Of a DNA stretch of 64,000 bases, positions 1-8,322 are shown in pieces. Location: NCBI RefSeq assembly GCF_003386195.1, contig NZ_QRDX01000003.1, positions 310,001 to 374,000 of the forward strand. The letters are read 5' to 3'. Below the pieces are notes generated by a model that saw only the letters and a program-made list of their open reading frames with translations, did no database searches and was not told where the DNA came from. Position 1 is the first letter of the stretch. Each line of letters opens with the position of its first letter. Source of the stretch: Seonamhaeicola aphaedonensis. GTDB lineage: Bacteria > Bacteroidota > Bacteroidia > Flavobacteriales > Flavobacteriaceae. Made by a program: the position numbers and the translations under genes.

Positions 1-572
1 TTTATTACCCGAACATCTGGCAGCTCTTTGGTTGTATATTCCGAATTATAAGTAGTCTGAAAGTTTAAATGCACAGGACCTCCTCCGTGTCTAAAACTTT
101 CTAAAATTATTCTATTAACTTTAATCTCGCAGTCAATTAAATCATTATCATCCTTAATAATTGGTAAAGTCAAACTTAACTTAGAAACATCATTGGGTAA
201 TACGCTTCTGTCAATAACCTGAGCAACATGATGCCCCACTTTATAAGTTTCGGGAGTTGCAGTAATAGCAATTATGGGAAGTTTGCGATAATAAGCCTCA
301 GTTAATCCTGGTAAATAATTTCTAGAAGCGGTTGCTCCAGTGCAGCATATAACAACTGGCTCCTTTGTTTCTCCAGCTAAACCACATGCCATATAAGCAG
401 CTGAACGTTCATCTACTGATGAAAATACCTCAAAATAATTATCACTCTGCATACTCGCCACAATAGTCATATTAGTGGTTCCTGGAGACGCCACTACTTT
501 TTTTACGCCATGCTTTTTTAAAAGCGCTATAACCACTAATGCGTTTTTTTCGTTTGAATAAAATTTTTCCAT
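1..572 (-). CDS. Thiamine-diphosphate-dependent enzyme, N-terminal part (cut by window edge)
   Basis: About 190 N-terminal residues are visible, starting from an ATG at 570-572; the rest lies beyond position 1. The sequence looks like the pyrimidine-binding domain of ThDP enzymes of the MenD/acetolactate-synthase type. It has SPGTTN near residue 29, VDERSAAY near 54 (whose Glu would activate the cofactor) and a CTGATASRNY segment near 76. MenD has SPGSRN and a DERSA motif, so this is a relative, but a housekeeping menaquinone role is unlikely beside a flippase and sugar genes. A role in making or decorating an unusual sugar or acid is inference. It is the last visible gene of the minus-strand locus, 15 bp after the preceding epimerase-like gene. 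Confidence 0.7.
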   Translation of the reverse strand, partial: MEKFYSNEKNALVVIALLKKHGVKKVVASPGTTNMTIVASMQSDNYFEVFSSVDERSAAYMACGLAGETKEPVVICCTGATASRNYLPGLTEAYYRKLPIIAITATPETYKVGHHVAQVIDRSVLPNDVSKLSLTLPIIKDDNDLIDCEIKVNRIILESFRHGGGPVHLNFQTTYNSEYTTKELPDVRVI

Positions 573-587
573 ATTCTATTTTAAGAA

Positions 588-1643
588 TTATTTAATATAT
601 CTATTTAAAATATAAGATAGCTTTGGCTTTATTCCTTTTATTTCCTTTAGTGAAGTATGTTCGTTACTAAACTTATCTTTTAAGGCCTCTAATCTCCAAT
701 TTATGCTTAAAAATTCTGGTTTTTTTAAAAACAACTCCAAACAACTTCTTAATCCTTCCTTTAGTTCAATATAATTATGGTCTCCTAATAGTTTGGTAAT
801 TTTAGAGTTATCAAACCTTCTATCATAACATCTATCATATTTAACTTGATAATTATTTTTAACTAGTTCTATAAATTTATTAGACTCTAACAAATATACT
901 TTTGGCAAATATCCTAATTTTTCTTCTAGTATATCCAAATAGATATTTAAAACCTCTCCCCATGAATAAGATGTCCCTGTTGTAATATTATAAGTCTCAC
1001 CAAATGCTTTTCTATTTCCTAAAATAGCAAGAATTCCTTTGGAAACATCTAACCCATGAGTCATAGTTGTTAGCTTATCACAGAGTTCTTTTGAAAAAAC
1101 TATAGCCCTTCCTTTTAATACTCTATAGAGCCACTCTTCTTTTTCTAAAACCCCAAGCTGAAAACGGTTTTCGCTGTAGGTTATGTAAGGCCTTATAATT
1201 GTCCAGTTATTACTTTCTGATTTTTTTAAAACATCTTCTTGTTTTGCTTTTATTAACGAATACTCATCTGTACTTAAAAACTCTTTATCTTCTAAACTAT
1301 CTAATAACCTTAAAGAAGTTTCTGTAAGAGGTGTTTTTGAATTATTAAATACTCTAGCCGAACTCAAATACACGTACTGAGCAGTATTATCTAAAAAAAG
1401 ACTTATTCGCTCGTTAAACTCTAATGAAGAATAAACCATAAAATCAACAATAACATCCCAATTATTACTTAATAATCCCTTAATAAAAGACACATCTTTA
1501 GCATCTCCTTTAACATAGGTTATGTTTTTACAACTAATCTTGTCCCTACGGCTTGTAACTACAACTTGATGATTTAGGCTCTTCAATTGTTTAACTAAAA
1601 AAACTCCCATAGCACCAGTTCCTCCTAAAATTAAAATTTTCAT
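588..1643 (-). CDS. NAD-dependent epimerase/dehydratase (extended SDR)
   Basis: This 351-residue protein has an N-terminal Rossmann motif GGTGAMG (residues 7-13) and a catalytic-type YxxxK (YSLIK). Both are typical of nucleotide-sugar epimerases and dehydratases and of atypical SDRs. The exact substrate cannot be read from the sequence. It overlaps the upstream flippase gene by 4 bp (ATGA), which implies translational coupling. Its place between the flippase and the ThDP enzyme suggests work on a sugar of the same glycan. The region between the nucleotide fold and the C-terminus is poorly conserved compared with GalE or RfbB, so a reductase role is also possible. Confidence 0.75.
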   Translation of the reverse strand: MKILILGGTGAMGVFLVKQLKSLNHQVVVTSRRDKISCKNITYVKGDAKDVSFIKGLLSNNWDVIVDFMVYSSLEFNERISLFLDNTAQYVYLSSARVFNNSKTPLTETSLRLLDSLEDKEFLSTDEYSLIKAKQEDVLKKSESNNWTIIRPYITYSENRFQLGVLEKEEWLYRVLKGRAIVFSKELCDKLTTMTHGLDVSKGILAILGNRKAFGETYNITTGTSYSWGEVLNIYLDILEEKLGYLPKVYLLESNKFIELVKNNYQVKYDRCYDRRFDNSKITKLLGDHNYIELKEGLRSCLELFLKKPEFLSINWRLEALKDKFSNEHTSLKEIKGIKPKLSYILNRYIK

Positions 1644-3190
1644 TTTTTAAATACTTTTCTAATTATTATAATTTTATCAGAAACAATATTACGCACCTTG
1701 TTTCGCATATGTTTATCCATACCAATAAAGTACATGCTTACCGATGAAAAAAGAACACTTAAAACCACTAACAAAAATTTAAGTATTAATTTATCTTCAA
1801 TAAATAATTTAAAGAATGGTAGTAATGGAATTAAAGAACATAGCATTACACCTATAACAGGAACCATTACCTGCTTTAAATATTTACCAATTTGTAATTC
1901 GATTAAATATTTTAAAATTATTAATCGAATTATAAACATAAGTATATTAGCTAAGATGGCAACCAACAAAGTATAGTAAGCATCAAATCCAGACTTAAAT
2001 AAAATCCAAGAAACAAAAAATATCAATATTTGTATTGTTCCTAAAACTAACTCATAAATTTTCATTTTTCCTGGAGCCCTAGCTGCTGTTGTCAAAGGGT
2101 ACCCTATGGCCATTATTAATACTTCTACAAGAGATAATCTACAAAATAGAACAGTCTGCTCAGGAACCTCTTTTAACCAAAGCATTAAAATTGTATCCAT
2201 TGTTAAAAACAATGGTAGAGCGAAAACCCATATTAGAAAAAACGTAAAGCGTGAACCTTTAAAAATTAAGGTAAACATTTCTTCTTTTTTCTCTGCAGCA
2301 TATGCTTTAATAATTGGAGGATATAGGCTCATATTAAAATTTGCTGAGAATAAACCTACTTGGGTAGTTATATTTGTTGCTATCGCCATAGCTGCAACTA
2401 CAATAGGGTTGAAGGTTTGGTTTAATAAAATAATAATACCTTGCCTTCTAAAAACTGTACTTAATTGTCCAAATAGAGTCCAACCTGTAAAATTTATTAA
2501 ATTTTTAAACAGCCCTAAATCCCAATAAAACTTTTTAAATTGGCACTCTTCATATTTTTTTATACACACACTAAGGTAAATACTAAAGTTTATAATAGCT
2601 ACAACACATAAAAGTAAGCCGTACAACTCTAATTTATCCCAAGGTAAATACATCAATAAAACAACAACACCTAGTTTCATTAAAACTTCTATAATAGAAA
2701 TATATGCATAAATTTTCATGTCTTCATGAGCAATTATAATTGCCATAAAAGGCGTATTCAATACCGACATGATGAAAGTAAAAATAGAATAATGAAACAG
2801 TAATATAGCAGAGTCAAACCTATAAGATGGTATTTTTAATTTTTCGGAAACATACCACAAACCTATTGTTTCTAAGAGTAAAAAAGCAATTACACCAATA
2901 GAAATGTAAACTACTAAATTAACAGAAAAAGTTTGTTTTAATTTAACGCTATCGTTACGTCCAATTTCAAAAGAAAAAAAACGCTGAGTTGCAGAAGCCA
3001 TTGTTCCCTTTAAAAAAACAAATAATAAAACAACACCCCCCACAACAGAATAAATCCCATAATCCTCAGGACCTAATACATTTAATACGACTCTAACCGT
3101 ATATAGACTGACAAATAGAATTAATATTTGCCTTATATATAACATTATAGTATTTTTGGCTATACTACTGTTTTTGATTTCCTTTACCAA
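1640..3190 (-). CDS. wzx: Polysaccharide flippase, Wzx/MATE-type
   Basis: A 516-residue integral membrane protein with about 12-14 hydrophobic segments and the N-terminal pattern of Wzx/PST transporters (IAKNTIMLYIRQ, then VRVVLNVLGPEDYGIYSVVGG). Members move undecaprenyl-linked repeat units across the inner membrane. The first usable start is TTG at 3188-3190; a later ATG would remove the conserved amphipathic N-terminus, so TTG is preferred. It is followed with a 4-bp overlap by the epimerase-like gene and preceded by fcl at a 35-bp gap. A Wzx together with a Wzz at 13-14 kb implies a Wzy-dependent pathway; no Wzy is seen in the window. The gene name follows function, not a sequence search. 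Confidence 0.85.
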   Translation of the reverse strand: MVKEIKNSSIAKNTIMLYIRQILILFVSLYTVRVVLNVLGPEDYGIYSVVGGVVLLFVFLKGTMASATQRFFSFEIGRNDSVKLKQTFSVNLVVYISIGVIAFLLLETIGLWYVSEKLKIPSYRFDSAILLFHYSIFTFIMSVLNTPFMAIIIAHEDMKIYAYISIIEVLMKLGVVVLLMYLPWDKLELYGLLLCVVAIINFSIYLSVCIKKYEECQFKKFYWDLGLFKNLINFTGWTLFGQLSTVFRRQGIIILLNQTFNPIVVAAMAIATNITTQVGLFSANFNMSLYPPIIKAYAAEKKEEMFTLIFKGSRFTFFLIWVFALPLFLTMDTILMLWLKEVPEQTVLFCRLSLVEVLIMAIGYPLTTAARAPGKMKIYELVLGTIQILIFFVSWILFKSGFDAYYTLLVAILANILMFIIRLIILKYLIELQIGKYLKQVMVPVIGVMLCSLIPLLPFFKLFIEDKLILKFLLVVLSVLFSSVSMYFIGMDKHMRNKVRNIVSDKIIIIRKVFKK

Positions 3191-3225
3191 AAGGGTATGT
3201 TTAGTTATAGATTATTTATTGTATA

Positions 3226-4302
3226 TCATTTGCCATCAAAGTACCATTCATAAATCCTTTCAATTCCCTCTCTTAACTCAACCCTATGTTTCCACCCCAA
3301 ACCATTTAATTTAGAAACATCAGTTAATTTCCTCATAGTCCCGTCTGGTTTATCTGTATTAAACACCAAACTACCATTAAACCCTATAATATCTTTTATA
3401 CTTTCAGCTAATTCCTTAATAGATACATCTTTTCCTGTGCCAATATTTATGTGCGTATTACGGATTTCTTTTTGGGTTGTTTCAACAGATTGCTTCATTT
3501 CATTCGCAATGACAATATCCTTAAAATCTCTGTTTTCCATTAAAAATACGCAAGCATCAGCCATATCTTCACTCCAAAGAAATTCTCGTTTTGGCTTTCC
3601 AGAACCCCAAATTTCTACACTGTTTTCAGAAACACCAAACTTAGCTAAATACTCTTTGGCCTCATTTATATCCGAAACAGCTAAGTTCTTTATGACCTCA
3701 TCGTATTTTGATTCTGATAATAACTTCGCTAAATGTATTTTACGAATTAAGGCCGGCAAAACATGAGATTTTTCTAGATCGAAATTATCGTTAGGCCCAT
3801 ATAAATTAGTAGGCATCACCGAAATAAAATTGGTGCCGTATTGCAAATTATAGCTTTCACACATCTTTATCCCCGCTATTTTCGCGATGGCGTAAGGTTC
3901 ATTCGTGTATTCTAAAACATCTGTAAGAAGATATTCTTCCTTCATGGGTTGAGGGCAATTTTTAGGATAAATACAAGTGCTTCCTAAAAACAGTAACTTC
4001 TTTACCTTATGAACGTAACTTTGATGAATCACATTGTTTTGGATCATCATGTTTTCATAAATAAACTCTGCACGGTACACATTGTTTGCTACAATACCCC
4101 CTACTTTGGCTGCGGCTAAAAACACATACTCTGGTTGTTCGAGTTCAAAAAAAGAGGCAACAGAAACTTGATTGGTTAAATCTAACTCGTTATGCGTTCG
4201 GGTTATAATATTAGTATAACCTTTATCTTGAAGATTTTTTAAAATCGCACTTCCAACCAACCCTCTATGACCAGCTACATATATTTTAGCATCTTTTTCC
4301 AT
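3226..4302 (-). CDS. fcl: GDP-L-fucose synthase
   Basis: Converts GDP-4-keto-6-deoxy-D-mannose to GDP-L-fucose (3,5-epimerisation, then NADPH reduction). It has the Rossmann motif GHRGLVG (11-17), GSTCIYP (107-113, catalytic Ser 108) and YxxxK at Y137/K141. At 358 residues it is longer than the usual 310-325. The excess sits near residues 260-280, between a conserved MENRDFKD segment and conserved NTHINIGTG, where the DNA carries a dispersed intergenic-type repeat read in frame (3488-3513). The gene lies 5 bp downstream of gmd, its pathway partner, in the same operon. Confidence 0.93.
   Translation of the reverse strand: MEKDAKIYVAGHRGLVGSAILKNLQDKGYTNIITRTHNELDLTNQVSVASFFELEQPEYVFLAAAKVGGIVANNVYRAEFIYENMMIQNNVIHQSYVHKVKKLLFLGSTCIYPKNCPQPMKEEYLLTDVLEYTNEPYAIAKIAGIKMCESYNLQYGTNFISVMPTNLYGPNDNFDLEKSHVLPALIRKIHLAKLLSESKYDEVIKNLAVSDINEAKEYLAKFGVSENSVEIWGSGKPKREFLWSEDMADACVFLMENRDFKDIVIANEMKQSVETTQKEIRNTHINIGTGKDVSIKELAESIKDIIGFNGSLVFNTDKPDGTMRKLTDVSKLNGLGWKHRVELREGIERIYEWYFDGK
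3488..3513. repeat. Dispersed repeat inserted in frame within fcl
   Basis: On the plus strand the stretch begins GATTGCTTC and ends CGCAATGAC, with ATTGC/GCAAT inverted arms. This matches the pattern of a short palindromic repeat that I recall as common between genes in Bacteroidota. Read on the minus strand in the fcl frame it gives [10 protein letters not shown]. Flanking bases to about 3455 and 3520 probably belong to the same insertion, because the protein is longer than the family there. Family membership is from memory, not from a search. Confidence 0.6.
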
Positions 4303-4307
4303 GGTGT

Positions 4308-5426
4308 CTATTCAAAGTAATTCATAATTTTATAACCACCATCTTTAAGATATTGTTCTTTTTTCATAAGCTTGATATCGCTCTGCATCATATCTTTTAC
4401 CAATGCTGGCAAATCGTATTCTGGCACCCAACCCAATTTTTCTTTAGCTTTAGTAGCATCTCCAATTAATAAATCCACTTCTGTTGGTCTAAAATATTTA
4501 GGATCAACCGATAATACTTCTTTCCCAATTGGTAATTGATATTCTGGATTTGTACATGCCTTTACAAACGCTTTTTCATCTACACCCTCACCAAAAAAGT
4601 CTAGCTCAATGCCTACCTCAGCAAAACTCATTTTTACAAAATCTCGAACCGTAGTAGTCTTATTAGTGGCTATTACCCAATCTTCGGCTTCTTTAGCCTG
4701 TAGAATCATCCACATCATTCTAACATAGTCTTTAGCATGTCCCCAGTCTCGCCTAGCATCAAGATTTCCCAGATAAAACTTGTCTTGCAACCCCAATGCT
4801 ATCCTAGAGGTGGCTCTTGTAATTTTACGTGTCACGAACGTTTCTCCTCGAATAGGCGACTCATGGTTAAATAAAATACCATTACAAGCGTAAATACCAT
4901 AAGCCTCTCTGTAATTGACTGTAATCCAATAGGCATACATTTTGGCAACGGCATAAGGACTTCTGGGATAAAACGGTGTTGTCTCAGTTTGAGGTACTTC
5001 TTGCACTTTACCATATAACTCTGAAGTTGATGCTTGGTATATTCTCGTTCTCTTTTCCATACCCAAAAAACGAATGGCTTCTAATAATCTTAAAGTCCCA
5101 ATACCATCTGCATTAGCTGTATATTCAGGCATTTCAAAAGAAACATGTACATGACTCATGGCTGCCAAATTGTAAATTTCATCTGGCTGTACCTCTTGAA
5201 TTATTCTGGTTAAATTGGTACTATCGGTTAAATCACCATAATGTAGAAAAAAATTCTGATTATCTACATGAGGATCTTGATACAAGTGGTCAATCCTATC
5301 GGTATTAAACAAGGATGATCTTCTTTTTACACCGTGAACCACATATCCTTTTTTTAGCAGGAATTCACTTAAATAAGCTCCATCTTGTCCTGTTACACCT
5401 GTAATTAAGGCTATTTTCTTCGTCAT
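4308..5426 (-). CDS. gmd: GDP-mannose 4,6-dehydratase
   Basis: Makes GDP-4-keto-6-deoxy-D-mannose from GDP-D-mannose using bound NADP, the first committed step to GDP-L-fucose. The 372-residue length is normal. Visible motifs are [10 protein letters not shown] (10-19), the catalytic STSE segment (133-136, with Thr and Glu) and YxxxK at Y158/K162. ATG at 5424-5426. The next gene, fcl, follows after 5 bp and completes the pathway. Together they supply L-fucose to the polysaccharide. Confidence 0.96.
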   Translation of the reverse strand: MTKKIALITGVTGQDGAYLSEFLLKKGYVVHGVKRRSSLFNTDRIDHLYQDPHVDNQNFFLHYGDLTDSTNLTRIIQEVQPDEIYNLAAMSHVHVSFEMPEYTANADGIGTLRLLEAIRFLGMEKRTRIYQASTSELYGKVQEVPQTETTPFYPRSPYAVAKMYAYWITVNYREAYGIYACNGILFNHESPIRGETFVTRKITRATSRIALGLQDKFYLGNLDARRDWGHAKDYVRMMWMILQAKEAEDWVIATNKTTTVRDFVKMSFAEVGIELDFFGEGVDEKAFVKACTNPEYQLPIGKEVLSVDPKYFRPTEVDLLIGDATKAKEKLGWVPEYDLPALVKDMMQSDIKLMKKEQYLKDGGYKIMNYFE

Positions 5427-5511
5427 CTTTAATTAAATTTTACTGTACCTGTCCAGATTAGATTTTAGTTCAGGCAAAAGTAAGATATTTCCATACTTTA
5501 ACCATGTACTT

Positions 5512-6525
5512 TTAGGTGTTTTTAAAATTCTCTATTAAAACCTTTAAACGCTCAACTGTTTCCCAATCTGAATTATCCCCCGAGTTATAACTAAACCCTT
5601 TTTCTACTTTTTTAGGGTTATAGGTTTTTATAAAATTCTCTACATCCCAAACAGGACAAGGAGGGACAATAGCATAGTAATTTCCCATATCATAAGTATA
5701 AAATGAATCTGAAGCAGAAATCATTTCTTCATGTAATTTTTCACCTGGCCGTATGCCTACAATGGGTTTTTCACAATCTAAACAAATAGCATTGGCAACG
5801 TCCATTATTTTGTATGAAGGGAGTTTGGGAACAAAAATTTCGCCTCCCCACGCCTTTTCTAAGGCGTTTAAAACCATTTTGACGCCATCTAATAACGAAA
5901 TATTGAACCTCGTCATATTAGGATCTGTGATTGGTAATACGCCATCAATAGCCTTCTTTTTTAAAAAGAATGGCACTACAGAACCGTTAGAGCCCATAAT
6001 GTTACCATAACGAACAATCGAAAATATTGTATTTGGTTGCTCTTTAATTACATTATTCGCAGCAATAAAAAGCTTATCAGAAGCCAGCTTCGTAGCCCCA
6101 TACAAGCTCACTGGAGAACAGGCTTTATCTGTCGATAATGCCACTACACGCTTTACATTATTCTTCAAGCAAGCCTCTATCACATTTTGAGCACCTCCAA
6201 TATTGGTTTTAATACATTCTGTAGGGTTTTTTTCAGCCGTATGAACATCCTTCATTGCAGCTGTATGAATCACATAATCTACACCTTCGGTGACCTGCAA
6301 CAACCTCTCCTTGTCTCTAACATCTCCAATGATATAATCAATTTGCGAATATTTTTCCAAAGGAAATTCTTGAGCCATTAAAGCATGTTTCCTTTCATCT
6401 CTTGAAAAAACACAAACCCGTTTAACTTCTGGGGTTGTATCAAGAATGTAGGATGTTAAGGCCTTTCCTAAAGTTCCAGTGCCTCCCGTTATTAAAATGG
6501 TCTTGTCTTTATACTCCAATTTCAT
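5512..6525 (-). CDS. UDP-N-acetylglucosamine 4,6-dehydratase (inverting), PseB/FlaA1 type
   Basis: A 337-residue soluble SDR with GGTGTLG (14-20), the STDKA signature (131-135) and YGATK (Y142/K146). This TDK-YxxxK layout is typical of PseB/WbjB/CapE enzymes, which dehydrate and 5-epimerise UDP-GlcNAc to a 4-keto-6-deoxy-L-arabino-hexulose. That compound is a precursor of pseudaminic acid or of N-acetyl-L-fucosamine/quinovosamine-type sugars. No pseudaminic acid synthase is seen in the window. The 294-bp gap before it holds a mobile repeat (6604-6757), so it may be transcribed separately from the aminotransferase gene. Confidence 0.85.
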   Translation of the reverse strand: MKLEYKDKTILITGGTGTLGKALTSYILDTTPEVKRVCVFSRDERKHALMAQEFPLEKYSQIDYIIGDVRDKERLLQVTEGVDYVIHTAAMKDVHTAEKNPTECIKTNIGGAQNVIEACLKNNVKRVVALSTDKACSPVSLYGATKLASDKLFIAANNVIKEQPNTIFSIVRYGNIMGSNGSVVPFFLKKKAIDGVLPITDPNMTRFNISLLDGVKMVLNALEKAWGGEIFVPKLPSYKIMDVANAICLDCEKPIVGIRPGEKLHEEMISASDSFYTYDMGNYYAIVPPCPVWDVENFIKTYNPKKVEKGFSYNSGDNSDWETVERLKVLIENFKNT

Positions 6526-6819
6526 TGCGTTTTTTAAATTACCCTAAACTAGCTAAGTTAATGTAAAAATCCTTTGTATAATTTGTTACTGCAAAATTCT
6601 GAGTATTTAATGTGAACAATGGATAAGGAATTTATGTTAGTTTGACTGCCAAATCTGTGATTTGGTGTATTTGAACATCGCTCTGCGGAGCTATCGAAAA
6701 CCAATAAATTTCACTCGAAGTAACACTCTAACTCTTAAACATTATTCACATTATTTAGCAAATCTTACTTATCAAAAGAAAGGGACATTTGAACAAGAGA
6801 TTCTGCACTACATTTTATT
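6526..6819. other. Gap between aminotransferase and dehydratase genes, holding a mobile repeat
   Basis: No coding sequence is seen. The middle (6604-6757) is a MITE-like element described separately. On either side the bases are AT-rich without a clear terminator. Confidence 0.6.
6604..6757. mobile_element. MITE-like element, copy A
   Basis: The element has 12-bp imperfect terminal inverted repeats, ATGTGAACAATG at 6610-6621 and CATTATTCACAT at 6740-6751 (one mismatch). It is flanked by the 6-bp direct repeat TATTTA at 6604-6609 and 6752-6757. The interior aligns by eye with copy B (7992-8191) in the same orientation, sharing GGATAAGGAATTTATG, CCAAATCTG, GAGCTATCGAAAACC and TTTCACTCGAAGT. 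It is about 40 bp shorter than copy B because one inner segment is absent. There is no open reading frame, so any movement would need a transposase supplied elsewhere. Confidence 0.75.
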
Positions 6820-7968
6820 TTATTCTGAATGACATTCGTCTAAATATGTTTTAACAACTTCCTTTACTATTTCTTTATCTTTTTTAGTTAAATTTGACCC
6901 CGAAGGTAGACATATTCCCTTTTCAAAAATGGATGCTGCAACACAACCTCCATAAAACGGGTACTCATTAAATATAGGCTGTAAATACAATGGTTTCCAA
7001 ATGGGTTTTGATTCAATAGCATGCTCTTTTAAAACCTTTAACAAATCCATTCCATTTTTACCCTTTTCATTAGACAAAAACTGAATACAGGTCAACCAAT
7101 GATTTGAATGAAAATTTAATGATGGTTCCGAAAAAACTTGAATGAAACGATACGGTTTAAACAATTCCTGATAGAACCTATGATTCTCCCGTCTCTTTCC
7201 CATATAAGAAGATAACGCCTGCATTTGACCTCTTCCTATGCCCGCTGCAATATTACTCATTCTATAGTTATACCCTACTTCACTATGTTGATAAAACAAG
7301 GCTTTATCTTTAGCCTGTGTTGCTAAATAAATAGCCTTCTCTTTCTGTGCTTTTGTTTTGGTAATTAACGCCCCACCTCCAGATGTTGTTATGATTTTAT
7401 TTCCATTAAAGGATATTATTCCAAAATCACCAAAGGTGCCACACTTCTGTCCTTTGTATTCAGCACCTAACGCTTCGGCAGCATCTTCAATTAAAGGGAT
7501 ATTATACTTTTTGGAGATCGCTAATATGTCATCCATTTTAGCAGGCATCCCAAAAATGTGTACTACTATGATGGCTTTTGGTTTTTTGCCCTTTGCTATC
7601 CGATCTAGAATTGCTTCTTCTAAAAGAACTGGATCTATATTCCAAGTCTCTTTTTCGCTATCTACAAAAATAGGGGTCGCCCCTTGATATAATATAGGAA
7701 AGGCAGATGCCGCAAAGGTTAAACTTTGACAAATAACCTGATCACCTTTTTTTACACCGGCTAATATTAATGCTAAATGAATGGCTGCTGTTCCTGAAGA
7801 TAACGCCGTTACATGAACTTCTTGCCCTAAATAGTGTTCTAAATCTTGTTCAAAAAAATTAATATTATCGCCTACAGGCGCCACCCAGTTGGTATCTATT
7901 GCCTCCTGAATGTACTTAAGTTCCTTACCACTCATGTGTGGCGGTGATAATTTGATTTTAAAATTCAT
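6820..7968 (-). CDS. PLP-dependent aminotransferase, PglE/DegT type
   Basis: A 382-residue sugar aminotransferase resembling PglE, which aminates UDP-4-keto-6-deoxy-GlcNAc in bacillosamine synthesis. It starts with the PglE-like LSPPHMSGKELKYI and has EDAAEALG (161-168), the PLP lysine in SFNGNKIITTSGGG (K191) and a closing GICLPSG segment. The retaining 4,6-dehydratase (PglF type), acetyltransferase and phosphoglycosyltransferase that usually accompany PglE are not in the window; the only dehydratase here is the inverting PseB type. Direct copies of the same mobile repeat lie on both sides, so the gene sits in a potentially movable or rearranged unit. A TATCTTTA element about 24 bp before the ATG may be its promoter. 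Confidence 0.87.
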   Translation of the reverse strand: MNFKIKLSPPHMSGKELKYIQEAIDTNWVAPVGDNINFFEQDLEHYLGQEVHVTALSSGTAAIHLALILAGVKKGDQVICQSLTFAASAFPILYQGATPIFVDSEKETWNIDPVLLEEAILDRIAKGKKPKAIIVVHIFGMPAKMDDILAISKKYNIPLIEDAAEALGAEYKGQKCGTFGDFGIISFNGNKIITTSGGGALITKTKAQKEKAIYLATQAKDKALFYQHSEVGYNYRMSNIAAGIGRGQMQALSSYMGKRRENHRFYQELFKPYRFIQVFSEPSLNFHSNHWLTCIQFLSNEKGKNGMDLLKVLKEHAIESKPIWKPLYLQPIFNEYPFYGGCVAASIFEKGICLPSGSNLTKKDKEIVKEVVKTYLDECHSE

Positions 7969-7991
7969 TATTTAATTTTATGCTTGTTTGC

Positions 7992-8191
7992 TAAAGATAC
8001 GTGAATAATGGATAAGGAATTTATGTCAGTTTGAGTGCCAAATCTGCGATTTGGTGTACTTCGACTTCGCTCAGCAGAGCTATCGAAAACCAATAAATTC
8101 CTGTTCGAAATAAGCTTCTCGATACAAAATTTTTTAAAAAATTTCACTCGAAGTGACACTCAAACTCTTAAACATTATTCACGTTAAAGAT
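7992..8191. mobile_element. MITE-like element, copy B, with target-site duplication
   Basis: The element has perfect 12-bp terminal inverted repeats, ACGTGAATAATG at 7999-8010 and CATTATTCACGT at 8173-8184. It is bounded by an exact 7-bp direct repeat, TAAAGAT, at 7992-7998 and 8185-8191. An inner inverted pair, AGTTTGAGTG (8028-8037) and CACTCAAACT (8157-8166), would let the whole unit fold into a long hairpin. It carries no coding capacity. It lies 24 bp upstream of the aminotransferase ATG. Terminal repeats, target duplication and a second copy at 6604-6757 together support a transposed non-autonomous element. Confidence 0.85.
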
Positions 8192-8288
8192 ATAAAAAGA
8201 CGCTTTTAAACCTTATTTTTTATAAATCTGAAATAGATAAAAAAAAGTACTTCCAACAAAAAGATTTATCGTCGCTCATGCTTCGCTC

Positions 8289-8308
8289 CCTGCCTGCCGG
8301 CAGGCAGG
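8289..8308. repeat. 20-bp perfect GC-rich palindrome after the dehydrogenase stop
   Basis: A perfect palindrome, CCTGCCTGCC followed by its reverse complement, lies 14 bp beyond the stop of the minus-strand dehydrogenase gene. It is far more GC-rich than its surroundings. Around it are GTCATTTCAACA-like and GAGCGAAGCATGAGCG-like segments that resemble flavobacterial interspersed repeats. It could act as a transcription terminator or mRNA-stabilising hairpin, but there is no clean T-run. Confidence 0.65.
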
Positions 8309-8322
8309 TGTTGAAATGACAT

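Larger units (their letters stand above)
7969..8322. other. Repeat-filled gap between dehydrogenase and aminotransferase genes
   Basis: This 354-bp stretch holds no credible gene. It contains a MITE-like element (7992-8191) and a GC-rich palindrome within a second repeat type (about 8255-8322). Short open frames here are artefacts of the repeats. Confidence 0.75.

Noticed and set aside
1698-2528. Plus-strand open frames of 92 and 140 codons opposite the flippase gene
   Set aside because: They are shadows of a membrane protein gene, with no recognisable product, promoter or start context.
6740-6751. TTATTCACA at the end of copy A as a DnaA box and hence an origin
   Set aside because: A single match inside a mobile-element end, with no cluster of boxes and no dnaA gene nearby, does not support an origin.
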